DNA of 64,000 bases from Boswellia sacra (GCA_013180625.2 SNVD02011020.1:458287-522286), one strand, 5' to 3'. Numbered from the stretch's first letter, positions 34,690 through 47,619 are shown. Numbers and translations: made by a program. The notes: a model not told the origin generated them from the letters alone.

Positions 34690-35225
34690 ATCCAAGGGAA
34701 GTAGATCAAATTATCATTTACAATGATGTGATCACAGCATGAGACTGCACAGTAGTTAGGCAATTGAATATTGATGGTACTAAAGGGTTTTATTTTTAAA
34801 GTTCATTTTCCTTGTAAAATTTTAGATTTAGTTATCTCACATATATTTATAATTTAAAAAGAATAAAAAAGAAGATTCATTGAACATTAATATTAAAATT
34901 GACCAAAAAAATGAACTCAATATATATAAAATAATTATATATACAGAAAAAATGAAAACAGAAGAAAGAAAAGCAAAATGTAGACATATTAATGAAAAAA
35001 AATAGTTAAAACTAGTCCACCTGAAGCCTTAAAAAAATAATGTGCTATATATCCACAAAAATAATGCTGCATTTAAAACTTATCAGTTAGCTTTGCTAAA
35101 ATGTGAAAGAAAGACAATCGCACACCCAGAAGAAAGAAAAATGTTTCCCACATTGCACAAAGAATAAGAGGGGAAAAAATTACGGGCGCACACATGTTAG
35201 AATCTGGACGTACAATTAACTGACA
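34690..35225 (+). repeat. Segmental duplication block E (copy 1)
   Basis: Collinear with 52095-52500: gatgtgatcaca, ggcaattgaatattgatgg and, at the end, acgtacaa-type words shared in order. Non-coding. Confidence 0.75.
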
Positions 35226-35590
35226 CAAGGCTAAAGTATCATGTCCTATATGTGTTAAACACTATGGATAGTATATACTTCAAAATTTCACATTCCTTGG
35301 TGAACAAGTTTGTAATGCCAGCCCACATAAAGTTAGAAATTATCCCACGTAACTGCAGAAACAAAGGCTTGAACGGGAAAAGAGTCACGATGGACATCTC
35401 CTCTCTTACACGAAACCTTTGCATGCACAACCACCACAATATCAAACAAACAGTCAACAGAAATAGAGAATCGAGCTGCTAGGGCTGATGCAGCCTAGCG
35501 TGTTTTATTCTAGGTTGAGAATTCATTAGTAGCAGAGAACATAAAGGAATAAAAAAAAAGAAAAAGGTAGTGTTCCGAGAGCTTGAGAGC
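35226..35590. other. Gene-free stretch before the solo LTR
   Basis: No gene, motif or element end recognised. The overlapping short ORFs on both strands have no known domain. Confidence 0.5.
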
Positions 35591-35595
35591 TTACG

Positions 35596-38500
35596 TGACA
35601 CACGACCCGCCCCTAGCTACACGGACGAATCATGCCTAAAACTGTGGACTACTGGCTATTTCTTAATTCTTGTCTTTCTTATGAAACAAACTTGAAATAA
35701 TTCTCATTACAACCACAAATAAAATTTCAAAAAAAAAAAAAAACAATATAACTATTACAACATTAACATATCTCTGCACCATCACGTCGCTAGGCCTCCA
35801 AACTTTCTAACTAACTCACATTTTGCTTTCACCTGGGGACAAAAAATTTTATAAGGAAAGAAAAATAAAACAAAAGAGTGAGTATAAAACTCAGTGAGTG
35901 ATAAAGATATATTTGTAAATAAATCTAAAAAAATTATGTTATTATAAAATAAATCTTTGCTTTATATAAAAAAAAGTCTTTATAACCCATAACTCTCATA
36001 TCATCTAAAATGTCAGAAAACTTTAAAATAAATAACTATTGAATAACTAAATTCATCAAAATACTATTTCTTGTTATCTATACTTAAAACAATAAAATAA
36101 TCATCTTCAATCATATAATAAAGATGCTCTTAATGATCATACTAAAACATTTATTCAACTGTGATTTGAAATAAAATGCATAACTTTCCGTACAAATCTT
36201 CTTTTAAAAAGAAACTTATATAACTCATGAGCAGAATTATGCTTTAGTTTTCATAAAACTATAAAATAATAAAGCTGTTGAAAGTACAAAAACTATAATA
36301 GTAAAATTCTTTCTAAAAATTTTGGATAAATTTTATAAAAATTTGCTAAACATCTTTCTTTTCTGAATACTTTTCTTTTCTTAATTCATATAAATATTTA
36401 AAACTCGTACTGATATACTAAACAAGTACCCCTGAAGCTGTCTGATCCTACCTGGCGAGATCTAACATCGCACAGGCCTGTTATATGAATCTCCTCATAC
36501 CTGGTGAGATCTACATCACGCAAGTAAAGTTATCTGTACCTAACGAGATCTAACGTCACTCAGGCTTGCTATACTAGTCATACGCATGCGCAGAGCTGCC
36601 CCTAAAGGGCTAAAACGCCCAGATCACACGGCCCAAAGCCTCTATGTTCGTCTGAACGGGCCCCAAAGGCCTCTATCTGTATCACTGTCTAAGTGATCTG
36701 AATAATTGTTCGAGTATCTGGGTACTAGCTTAGTATAACATAATTGCACCTTCTTATTTCTATTAAAACTAATTTCATTTAAAAACTGCTTCATATGCTA
36801 AACTTTATCTTTTCAAGCAAATTTATCAAAATCTGAAAATTTTATGCAAGCTAAAACTGAAAATATTTGTATTATTTGAATTAATCCATGACAAACATTT
36901 AAAAGAACATTTCTAAATACTTTAAGAAATCCTTGAGTCAAATGGCTATGAAAACTTTAAATATCAATGCTTTAACACTTTCTCTAAATTTACGAATTAT
37001 ACCTTTCTGAAAAACTAGAGTGCACTTTAAATATAAAATCTGATTTTTTCTTTCTAAATGTTATATTTTTGTTCAAAACTAATTTGGAAACTAAAATTCA
37101 TGTCTACAACCATTTTGAAAGCTAGCATTGAAATATCTTAATAATTAAAAGTAAGTATAACAAATGGGTCTATCTACCCTCAAGAAATACTATAGAAACT
37201 AGCTTGAATTCTTCTAAATTCGTTAAAATTCTCGGTAATTCTATAAAATGCTAAATAAACATAACTAAGTAAATACGAAAACATATTTCTAATTATCCAG
37301 AAAAATAAATCTTCTATCTCTCTAAAACTTTCTAAAATATCTATAAAATAACATTTAGAGAAATCATTATAACCCACAAAATAAAATACTTTTCCACTCA
37401 TTAATTTGGTTGCACAACTCGGTTGGCTCACAGTTGATTCCAAAGTCGACGGTCCACTTAGCTGACTACATCCTTCAACAAAGAATTAATAGTCCTTGTC
37501 CTAATCATCATAAAAGAGCTCATAATATCATATTCAATTCATAATCAACTTGAATGTTTAAAATTCCCAATATTCAACTTCATATCTTAATCCAATCAAT
37601 CCTAATTAACTATATTTCCAAACTTCTTAAATAGAACAGTTCTTGTTCTCTGATTTTTAATAAATAATTGGCTTACCAAAATGGTCTAATATTTTATACA
37701 AACCTTCTACACATACATATCTAATACCATATAAAATTTCATAGCATTCTAAGTTCATGAGGTACCTTAAAATCTTCATGTTTCTAGATACGAAAATTCT
37801 GTAAATTCGTTTTCATAACTGATCTCTCCCTTTTTTAAAATACATGATAATTTGTAATAAATTCCTAAAATCAAAAAACTCTCCAGATTTAAACTAGACA
37901 TATATACAAACTCGTATCCCAAATTTAATAATTTTTGAAGACCTCTAGATGTCTCAAATAACTTACCCAAAACTGATTTTCTGCAGAAAAACTGAATTTC
38001 CAATAGTGAACAGCAAATTTCAAAAATTCATATATAATTGCATACTCAACATTTTTTAGTGAATCCAACTTTAAACAAATCCTTAGGATGTCTATTTTAA
38101 CATATATTAATTTGAGAATCACATTCAAAGCCAACAAATTGCAAGAATTTTCAGAAATGCTACTGTTCACAGAACCTTAGATTTCTATAATTATCATCAA
38201 AACTTAATATTCCTTAAAACAAATTCCATAAAAAATCAACAAGAATATAAAATACCTTGAATAATACTTCCAATTTCATCATTGTTCTTCCTTTTCTCTC
38301 TATCTTCTCTCTCTAAAAATTCTAAAACATCCAAATATCTCCTTAAATTTCAATTCTCTTGTATGAAAAATACAAAAATAACTTAATTTTGCCTTGAAAT
38401 TATGAAAATTACCTGGTTTTTCTCTTCACACAACTCTCAAATTGGCTTCTTCCCCATTCTCCTCTCTTTCTCCCGGTCTCCCCCTTCTCTTTTCCAGATT

Positions 38501-38678
38501 TTTTTTTTTGTCTAATAATAATGCAATGAAGGAGAAATGGGCTGGGCTTGCTAATAAACAATTGTTAGGCTTTGTTTTTTCTAAAATGGGCTGGGCATTG
38601 GTTGATGTTGTATGGACTAGTTATAAAATTTAAATGATTTGGGTTTTTTGTAATTGGCCCAAAGAGTGGGGTGTTTCA
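35596..38678 (-). mobile_element. Solo LTR of a Tekay/Del-like retrotransposon
   Basis: Flanked by TTACG at 35591-35595 and 38679-38683. Read on the minus strand it begins tgaaacaccccactc and ends gctaggggcgggtcgtgtgt followed by ca. Its interior matches the LTR of the 18469-28273 element in reverse complement, including the region around 36590-36650 (cagctctgcgca, tagccctttgggggca-like words) and 37620-38170. It is 3083 bases against about 2470, so it belongs to a related but distinct family or carries extra sequence. No internal region is present; LTR-LTR recombination is the usual origin. Confidence 0.85.
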
Positions 38679-38683
38679 TTACG

Positions 38684-39164
38684 TGAATCGTAGCTCTACT
38701 GTCGGCGCCTTTTGCAGTAACGTAAAACATTCTCATAGTGCGTGCTTATTTTTAATAAATTAATCAGTTTTTAATTAAGCTAAATAAGACAATAATTGCT
38801 TCACAAAATCAATCTAAAATGTAATACCATTCATGATCTTGTTCTGTAATATTATTGTATGAATTAATTTGGTAATAATTTCAAAATTTTCCATTAATCA
38901 TAGAAGAAGAGAAGAGTAATATATAGTTATATACAATGTGATTACCGACGTAGTCTGTAGCAATGCCAATCTGTAATGCTGAGGTTTGTAATGCCATTTG
39001 GTTGGAATAGGCGACTCAGCACTTGGGAGGCACGTCGTGTGAAATGTTAGTTGGGTGAATGATTTTATGCAATGCCCCCTACTAGTGCTCCACTTGTCGT
39101 GCAACAGTGATGAACGAGTTCAATACGGACACACTCTCTCTTCTTTCATTACAGTGCGTCCAAT
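38684..39164. other. Upstream region of the SWEET fragment
   Basis: No gene. Probably part of the former SWEET promoter; no element ends seen. Confidence 0.4.
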
Positions 39165-39496
39165 TTGTGTATATAAACCTGCTTTCGAAACCTGCCGGGA
39201 CCACCTCATTGCATGTGGTGTTTTTGAGGGTGCTCAAGCTTTCACATACACACACACAGAGCAAGTGAGAGAGTATTAGAAAGAAAAAGCCAGCTTGCTA
39301 GGGTTTCTTTTGATAACCTGATCAAGCTTGATCTTCTCTTTTTAATTTGTTTGTTGAGTTTAAAACAGTTTCCTTTTTTCGTAAAAGAGAGATGGCTTTT
39401 CTTGGCAATCACCATCAATGGGGAGTTGCATTTGGCATCTTAGGCACAAAAGCAAAACATATCAATTACTGTGCATTTTTATACACATACCTGCAC
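39165..39496 (+). pseudogene. 5' end of a SWEET sugar transporter gene
   Basis: A TATA-like gtatataaacc near 39168-39178 and a CT/CA-rich leader precede an ATG at 39392. The frame reads MAFLGNHHQWGVAFGILG, matching the start of clade III SWEET sugar exporters (small residues, HH, then AFGxLGN at the first membrane helix). In SWEET genes the first intron follows almost at once, at about 39443, but here the next bases are GC, not GT, and no later SWEET exon is visible before the frame stops at 39494-39496. The rest of the transporter is missing. It is probably a promoter plus exon 1 fragment. The SWEET identity rests on about 18 residues. Confidence 0.6.
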
Positions 39497-40194
39497 TAGC
39501 TCACATTTTCACAACTCTTCTTCTTGAAAAAGTTATATAGAGTTCATGAATAGATGCCAACAATACTGTCCTGCTCCAAAAGGGCTTTTAACAATGCTAT
39601 ACTATGCTATGCAACATTGAAACGCAACATATAAATAATTCACCTAAACCAATGTATAGAACATTAAAGGAAATGAATTGTGAGCTACTCAAAGAAATTT
39701 CAAGACATCAAGACTCTCTTCTGCCAAAATCTAAAGTCTCTACCTAGCAATCTCGAAAACATGTAATAACAATTAACATGAATGATTGCTTTTATGTCAT
39801 AGCTTTTGTCCACATGCATGCAGCTATAGATGAATGACTGGCAATGCTGGTAAGTTAGATTATTTTTATCTGGATCGGGGTGTAAACAAACAGGGTCATC
39901 TGCCTGATATTGTTTCCATTCACACCGGCCCGTTTAGATTCCGCGTGGGCCATACATGTCATTAAGTTCGCAGAAACCCATCTTGCACTATGTATTACTC
40001 TGGATGACATAATTATGATAACAGTTAGGAGAAACAACTCAAGACTTTTTTTGCCATGAAAGAATATTCGACCTTTAGAGGGTCGCTATAACACAGCCTT
40101 TGTTATGTATTTTATTTTATTTTTTAATTTGAAAAGAAAAAAGATTTGTTTTAATGTTTTAATTTTAAAAATATTATAGGATTAATATTGATTT
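39497..40194. other. Gene-free region
   Basis: Nothing recognised; moderate AT content, no element ends. Confidence 0.5.
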
Positions 40195-40795
40195 CAACAC
40201 ATTGATAAATGTGTGTTTTCATATTAAAGTTAAATAAAAAAAATAGATGAACCCATTAAATTAAAATAATTTTCACTTACCTCCCTCTCCCCATCTCTCA
40301 AAATCCAAAAACAATCGTCTCAATTCATTCACAGCAACGAAAAAAATTCAAATAAAAAATCAAATTAAAAATAAATAATTAAATAAGAGCCCAAACAACA
40401 ATCTCAAACTCAGCAGCTCCAACTTCACCATCACCAACAATCTCAAGTGGACGGCTATGCCAAATCGTGACTGATGGTAACTAGAGGAGAAACTCTGATT
40501 TTTGCTATAATTTAGGAGTTTGAAGAGCCTTCTTAAATGAATGAAATCACGGATGGTGGTGGTGCAGTTGGAGCTGCTGGGTTTGAGATTGTTGTTTGGG
40601 TTCTTATTTATTTACTTATTTTATTTATTTCGATTTGATCTTAGATTTGATTATTTTGACGGTTGTTAATGAATCTGAGACGGTGATTTTTTTGATTTGG
40701 AGAGTTGGGGATAGGAAGGCAAGTGAAAGTCATTTTATGTTTTAACTTAATGGGGTTTATATGAAAATTTTATTTTATTCGACTGCAATCAAACC
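40195..40795. mobile_element. Foldback (palindromic) element, about 600 bases
   Basis: Two arms of about 220-250 bases are imperfect reverse complements around a centre near 40500. For example aagagcccaaacaacaatct at about 40386 pairs with the agattgttgtttgggttctt stretch near 40586-40605, and the acccattaaattaaaat region near 40251 pairs with ttttaacttaatggggt near 40740. No ORF. Ends and target duplication were not resolved. It could be a foldback MITE or an inverted duplication. Confidence 0.65.
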
Positions 40796-41099
40796 TTAAA
40801 GTTAAAAATTTGGCCGGTTCTAGCGAGTGAAAGCGACTATCGCTAGCACACCTCAATTCTTAATGTCATATTCCACCCTTCTGTTCTAATCTAAGATATA
40901 ATAATAGCTTGGTATATATACATAATTTTGGAAAGTTGTCAAACGTGTAGATTAAATAATACATTTTATATATAGTTTATACATATGTTATGGACGTGTA
41001 TCAATATTCATTTTCAGATTAGGATATATGGATAAAGCAGGTGGATAATTTTGTAAATATATCTTAAAAGATATAAGAGAATCTAAATGTCTCTTAGAA

Positions 41100-41900
41100 G
41101 GAGACAACAATGTGAAAAAGGCAGACCCCCACCCAATAAAAGCCAAAACTACATTCAAATACGAGAATTGGGCAAGTGACCAAATCAATCTAATACAATT
41201 GTATTGTATTGGCTTTGGTTATGGTGCATCAGTTGTATCGGTGTACTATTTTTTTAAATTTTTGTAATTTTAGTATAAAAATTGTAAATTTTTATATAAA
41301 AATCGTAAATATAAAAAAAAAGGTTGTAAATGAAAAATTTTTCAATTTTTTGTAAATTAGTGTAAAAATTGTAAATTATTGTATAAAAATCGTAAATGTG
41401 AAAAATTATTTATTTATAATTTTTTTTATATTTACGATTTTTATATAAAAATTTATAATTTTTATATTAAATTTATAAAAAATTGAGGAATGATGCACCG
41501 ATGCACCGTAGCATGACGGATTGTATTGGATGGCTGAGGATGATGATTACTTTCTCTTTTATCATTATTTGAAAGAATTATGCAACTGTACGTCAAGTGC
41601 GGTTGAATTTAGTGGGCAAGTCCGGCCTCATATTCCCGTCCCATTAATTGTCGTTATCATAATTGTTGCTGAACCCCATGTATTAAATAATTTAGATTTC
41701 TAGTGATTTGAAATATTACTGTATATGTTTACATATCTTTAAATAATTTAATTTCTTTCTAATGATGTATGTATAACTCTCTAGGGATACAAAAGTGCAT
41801 AATTTTGTAGATAATTAAAGTGTAATTATATCTTTCATCTTCTTGTAAATTTTAAGTTAATACAACATTTTTATGGTCATTTAAAGTAATTAATTCTTAG
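41100..41900 (+). repeat. Segmental duplication block F (copy 1)
   Basis: Collinear with 52740-53200 (cacccaataaaagcc, atggctgagg, ttgtacgtcaagtg-like words). This copy is interrupted by the 308-bp MITE, which is absent from the other. Confidence 0.75.
41213..41520. mobile_element. 308-bp foldback MITE with 9-bp target duplication
   Basis: Flanked by TTGTATTGG at 41204-41212 and 41521-41529. The arms are reverse complements over most of their length (ggtgcatc near both ends, then the atataaaaatcgtaaatata stretch). The duplicated genomic copy at about 52790-52803 has this place unoccupied. A 9-bp duplication suggests mobilisation by a Mutator-like transposase. Non-coding. Confidence 0.8.
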
Positions 41901-44900
41901 ATTAAGGTCCACTATTTATCTTTTCAAATTAATTGAATAAATTAAGTTTAATTTATGATATGATTACTCTATCCCTATTTTTTAAATAAGAGATACATAT
42001 TTACTTTTATTGTTAAATGAACTTATTATATATCCGACATTATTTATGTATTGCTTTATATCATCAGAGTTTTCTAATTTCTAATATTATATATGGATGT
42101 GATAAAAGAGAGAAAATCCGTGATTTTTAAAGGTTGATTTAACCTGATCAAAAGTGAATTTCTGATAACGCCGGTGAAACAAAGCCCACATTGACTTCGA
42201 CTTTGTCTTAATATTTAATCATCCGTTCATCTCCAGCCGTCTGCAAAACCTTATCTACGTACGTCTCGTCGTCAACTAAATGTGTCAAACTATTGGTGGA
42301 TCCCACCATGAGAAGTAGTGCCTCATCTCCGGTAGCTTCGGAAGATTCCTTGCAATTTATGGAGTGGACAAAGGCTAATATAGAAAATATAACGCCCAGT
42401 CAAGCAGAAAGCCAGAAACCAAAAGGCTTATAGTATTATTTAATACAATCAGTCATTAAATCAATAATAAAGTGATTATGGGCTATTATACCCAATAATT
42501 AATCAAGTTTAATTTTACCATCACCAATCATTGATCCAGCTACATTATATTATTTAATTTTCACAAAGATAGATCTGAGTAGGCCTTCATTTACAGGTTA
42601 TAACAGGATAAATATTTTAACTCGTTGTGACGTGAAACTTGAAAACTTTATTTAAATGATTAGATTTCAGTTAACATAATTAAATACTAAAAAAATAATT
42701 TAAGTACTTTTAATATTTAATCAATAATTTTCCATCTTGAATTTATATATATATTTTTTCACAATCTACAAACGATAAATATATATTTATTAAAATTAAA
42801 TATTTTGTATCCGTCCATTTTTTATACTTTAGATCAACTTAAGGATAGCATTTGAATTTATCAAATATATATATATATACACACAGTTACTTGTATAGCA
42901 CAATATTACATCAAACACAGTATTGCATTATACAAATCTAATCCTATTCCATCTTATTCAATCCAATTTAATTAGAAAAAAATTAGTAAAATCCAAATAA
43001 TGCGCCAAACACACCCTAAATTTTTGTAGACGTTTAAGTTAATAAATTGATGTAAGGATAACGTGGGTATTTGAGAAGTTGAAAAATAAGCATAAGCTCA
43101 CCAACACGCAACGCCAATGCCACTAAACGCAACAAAGTGCATGATTCTAGAATGTTCAACACGGTTGGACTAAATCCTTCTAATACATACCTTATCTAAA
43201 ACTAAACTAAAAAATCATGATTATCTAGGTAGAGTGATATTTGTCGACAAAGAAAATTGCTTCCACCAATTATAAATGGAGAATTTCTCATTCCAAAACC
43301 AATTGGTTTGTCGTCTATTGGGTTGCTGCTTCAAGAATAGAGCCCTCATTAAAGCAGAAAGAAAGCATTAGGATCTATAGCGGTGACCAAATATAAGTTT
43401 CTGATATTATATGATGAACATGTTATCATGATTAATTCTGTTCATTTTTTGGATTAACCGCTCAAATCTTAAATTTTAGTTTAAGAATAAAGTTTGTTTA
43501 AAGAAGAAATAAAGTAAAATAAAAAAACAAATAATCCTTATTAAGAGTGGAAAGTTCAGATTTTAACTCCTTTTTAATAGCTAGTCGAAGAACTCGATTC
43601 TTTTCATCACACATATAGGGTGTGCAGCAAATTGGATAATAACACTTTGTTGCCTTGACGATAAGGAGTACTAGCTAATAATCGAAACAAGGCCGTGCAC
43701 AGCCAAGAATAATTCAGTCAGTGCTTTGGTAATTGACATTCACATGCTCTTTCTTACCGAAAAGAATAGTCTGTAGCCACCATTTCATATATATATAAAC
43801 CCTCTACTTCATCGATTAATTGGATTATCTTATTAGACTTCTCGTGTGGGTGGATTTGACTTGGGCATTGGAAGGTTTTTCTAACACCATCGTTTGTGTC
43901 TTTGACTGTTTTCTTTGCGTTCATCTTCTCCATCACCATCACCTGACCATCCAAATGTACTGACGCACTTGCATGCGATTTTGTCAATTGGAAACGGACC
44001 CTAAATGTACTGATGCACTTGCATGCGTTTCAACATAGAATTGATATATGACGAGAAGGTGTTTTTGAAGAAGATTAGTATTGATCATGATATCGACAAA
44101 TGTTATATAAAAGGCTTATGCTTATATTATGAATTTTAAGCTTAATATTATCAGTATCAAATTCATAGATATATGTCTATCAATCTATTATTAATTGTAC
44201 TAAGAGCCTCACATATTATATATTGAATTAATTTTTATTTAGACACTTTAATATGAGTTATTGAATTAAGGAACAGGAACAGGAACAGGACATTGATACT
44301 GATAAGGGCAAGGATGATCGGTAAATTATCAAGTATCATTACAAATGTAAAATTATTTTCGAAACAAAAAAGGTGTTTGTGGGGAGTTAGGTATTGGGTT
44401 TAACTAGCACTGGGTTGTTCTGAAAATTGCATTTGAAGTTTTTACATTAGAAAAAGAATATGTGCTATATATAAAAGGAAAAACAAATATTATTGTCTTT
44501 TTTTGCTTTAGAGCAAAAACCTTTCTTAAAAATCACAAAAAATGCCATCCTTATTTTTGCCCGCAATTTGAGAGAGAAACAACCAGCCGGCAACGCAAAA
44601 TAATGGTTTGCAACAAAATACTAACCTTGATCCATAAAAAAAGATTTATGGCGACCATCTACACGGACACAGAGAGAGAGAGAGTGTGTGTGTGTGCGCG
44701 TGTGTGTGTGTGCGCGCGCGCGTGTGTGTGACGCACAGAGGCTGACGACCGTGGCTGTCACTGGTAACTTAGACATAAACAAAAAGATTAGAAGCGTTCA
44801 CATTTTCAAAGCCTTGAATAATAATATTTGTTTAGAAACTAATAAGAATATTCCGATCCAGGTTGATTATAACCATTACAATAATAAGAAGAAGAATAAG

Positions 44901-45119
44901 AAGAAGGATAAGAATAACAACAACAACAAAAACCAAAAGAATTTATAGCGTAATTAAGGGAGTGGAGCAACATGGAATTCGAAATGAAAGTTCAAGCTTT
45001 TTCTTAAAGTGTTTTTGTTGGTGCCCATTCGAAACGTAAAATCGACAGATTAATTAACGTTTTGTCTTGAACTTTGGAATGAAAGCTAAAACTTAAAAAA
45101 CAATTACCTGCCCACGAAA
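41901..45119. other. Gene-free region with small repeats
   Basis: No gene recognised. A 25-base unit (aaatgtactgacgcacttgc plus atgcg) is repeated at 43954-43978 and 44004-44028. A CT/GA tract and a (TG)n/(CG)n tract lie at about 44674-44730, and AAG/AAC-rich triplets at 44880-44935. The ORFs at 43754-43987 (-) and 44462-44731 (+) have no recognised domain, and the second runs into the microsatellite. Confidence 0.5.
44674..44730. repeat. (GA)n(TG)n(CG)n compound microsatellite
   Basis: GA units pass into TG units with interspersed GCGC, which can form Z-DNA. Confidence 0.9.
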
Positions 45120-45315
45120 TGAACCACCACAAGTGCGTACATGTTTTGAAGATTTCTTTTAAATTAGTGGCCACCAACTCCGTGGCTGACCAAATAGGCT
45201 AAGCCTAATATGTTAACTTTTTTCAAATTCGGAGATAAGAATCCTCAAATAGAGCAGCCACATTTGACTTACGGAGAAATTTTAACGCAGTGCAATTATT
45301 TAGCCTTCGAATATA
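45120..45315 (+). repeat. Segmental duplication block C (copy 2)
   Basis: Counterpart of 8310-8530. Confidence 0.75.
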
Positions 45316-46167
45316 CCGAATTTTTACGATATTTATTTGCTTCACTTACAATTTTTCATATTATTATTATAACTCCCACAAAATTTATACAAAAAAAAAA
45401 TTATGTACTGTGGATGGACACAAACACACGCACACATATATAAGTGAATAATATCATTATGAATAATTCTATTACTCTATTATTATTTCTCAAAGATTTT
45501 TCTTTCAAAATTATAAAATTTATCAAAAATACTTTTTTATATTATTTTTTTTAATTAAGAAAATCTCTGTATGATAAGATCAAATCTCAAAATATACTTT
45601 TATCTTTTATGTAAATGAAACCTGACTGAGCACTCAAAGAAAATTCCAACTTGTTATTACTAGTATGTTAACATTAACGTAATAATAATATTATGATTTA
45701 ATTGATAACCAATAGCCAGCCAGTTCAACTCCAATAATATAATTTTGAGTAACTTTTTTTTTTTTTTAACAAGGCTTATGACTTGAGATTAAGTAAAATA
45801 AATAATGAAGTTATTCATAAAAAATATATAATTTATTAATTTTAATAACATAATGATAATAATATAAAATTTAATAGTAATTCACAAATTCAAAACATTT
45901 TATACATTTGTCAACCACACCACGCGCCACCATTCTCGTTCTCACTCATTGCATATCGAAATCAACAATCCGATGTGACAGCCTCGGCAGCTGAACCCGG
46001 AGCGAGCCCCTTGGAAATATTCGTGCTGAGCTTCTCTCGTCCTTTACGTACCTTGAGTGAGTCGGTAAACAGCTCGAAAGTCAATCCAGTGACTTGTGTG
46101 GTTGACATCCTCTTTTTCTAATCACAACGACACTTTCTCTCATATATACCTCGACAGTAGTTTTTTT
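45316..46167. other. Upstream region of B3 copy 4
   Basis: About 45655-45745 is an inverted match to 12120-12210. About 45905-46040 resembles 47470-47615 (gatgtgacagc, ggcagctgaac), so it also exists twice close by. No gene. Confidence 0.5.
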
Positions 46168-46176
46168 CTATAAATA
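46168..46176 (+). promoter_or_regulatory. TATA box of B3 copy 4
   Basis: The sequence ctataaata lies about 85 bases upstream of the ATG, in the position seen in the related copies. Confidence 0.7.
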
Positions 46177-46259
46177 TTAAAGTTCAGAAGAAAGCTAGCA
46201 TAGCATATCGACTCAAACAAGAGTGTTTCTGACATAGTACTCTTGTTAATTAATTAGCT

Positions 46260-46619
46260 ATGCTTGTCGTCCGGAAGGTTCTAAGAAGAAGTGATGTTAC
46301 AACAAGACTGGAAGGTCTTGGGCGCAATGCTCTGCGTCATTTTCGTTTCCCTGCAGGTGAACGAACGCTGAATTTACGCATGAGAGACTCTGGAAATAAG
46401 GCATGGGAATTCTGTTTGTCAAAAAGAAGGGTAGGCTATGCAAAAACTTGCATAAGAGGTGCTGGTTGGCTTCCATTCGTTCGAGATAAACGTCTCAAGG
46501 AAGGTGATGAAGTCATGATCTTTTATGTCCGGGCAGCTGATCATGACGCAGTGCAGTACAGAATTGTTGTGAAGAAACATATTCAATTACTCGGCAAATT
46601 TGTATGTGTTGATGTCTGA
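46260..46619 (+). CDS. Single-domain B3 DNA-binding protein (copy 4)
   Basis: Intronless, 119 residues, very similar to the copy at 10521-10883 from end to end: LVVRKVLRRSDV (2-13), GLGRNALRHFRFPAGERTL (19-37), WEFCLSKRRVGY (49-60), GAGW (67-70), PFVRDKRL (72-79), EGDEVMIF (81-88) and a final basic strand IVVKK. Relative to its sisters the KGL turn reads KRL. The ATG is preceded by taattaattagct, the family leader motif. It faces the copy at 48497-48862 tail to tail, 1.9 kb apart. Role inferred only from the B3 fold: sequence-specific DNA binding in the nucleus. Confidence 0.9.
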   Translation: MLVVRKVLRRSDVTTRLEGLGRNALRHFRFPAGERTLNLRMRDSGNKAWEFCLSKRRVGYAKTCIRGAGWLPFVRDKRLKEGDEVMIFYVRAADHDAVQYRIVVKKHIQLLGKFVCVDV

Positions 46620-47619
46620 TGAGTCTTCCTGTGGCGTGTATGAGTTTTAACTTCTTAAATATACATGTTACAGTTGTTGAAAGGTACTGTGGTGTGTTTT
46701 TTCATTTTATCCGCTTATGTCATCTCAATCTTCAAAAGGTTTTCTTATTCAGTACACTCATGTTTACCTATATGTGTGTGTGTATGCCATTTTTATTAAT
46801 GGCACACTCTCTCTACATCTTTAAAGGACGTCAAGAGGCATGCGAAAGCCCCACGAGATACGAAGAGTTCAAAGGACGTGTTGTTTGGAATTTTGAGGCC
46901 GATTTGTTGTTCTTGAACTGCGTAGAATTGCATGGGTTTGTGAAATTTTTCTTTATACTTGAAAATTCTTATTTCATTTGAACGCAATTTTCAGTTCGAT
47001 ATTTTTGTAAATCTTCAATTTTCTGGATATTTTGTTTGTAAATTTCTGGAATTTCTAATGGGGTTTGTTTGTAAATTTCTGGGTTTGTAATTTCGATATT
47101 TTTTGTTCGCTATTATAAATTTTAATCATAGAAGTCTACTAATATATTGATTATAAAAATTTATTTATAAATTTATTGAAAAAATTTTAATTATAAAAGT
47201 TTACTCACATATTTAACAAAACTAACGTATCCCTTTCTGTATGTTTGAATCTGCATACAATTAAACACAATAATTTAATTTATATATAAGATTTCTAAAT
47301 CGCAATCAAATAAATAATGTAATATTGGTTTCTATAAATCCGATTCTCATGTTCAGTTTCCCAAAAATTTAAATCCCATTCCAGTGACGGCCCTAGATAT
47401 TTTGAGAGATTGGAATTTTGTGCACTTCTAAATGTTTTAAAGTTTACTTGTAAGCTGTAACTTTACCCTCCATAACAGACCAAACTACACCCATTCTCAC
47501 TCTTTATCCAAATTACTAATCAGAATCAGATGTGACAGCTTTGGCAGCTGAACTCAGTTAATTACGAGTCTAGTCCCTTGAATTATTCGTACCGAGTTTC
47601 TAATAAATAAAGCAAAGCC
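46620..47619. other. Region between the convergent B3 genes
   Basis: No gene recognised. The 120-residue ORF at 46619-46981 overlaps the B3 stop and has no domain. The phrase ttgtttgtaaatttctgg recurs locally near 47030-47085. At about 47382 cagtgacggccctaga resembles a hAT-type terminus, but no partner end was found. Confidence 0.45.

Noticed and set aside
43754..43987. 77-residue minus-strand ORF
   Set aside because: No domain recognised, and it overlaps a 25-base tandem duplication at its start.
46619..46981. 120-residue ORF immediately after B3 copy 4
   Set aside because: Starts inside the B3 stop region, is rich in Phe/Cys/His without a domain, and looks like 3' flank.
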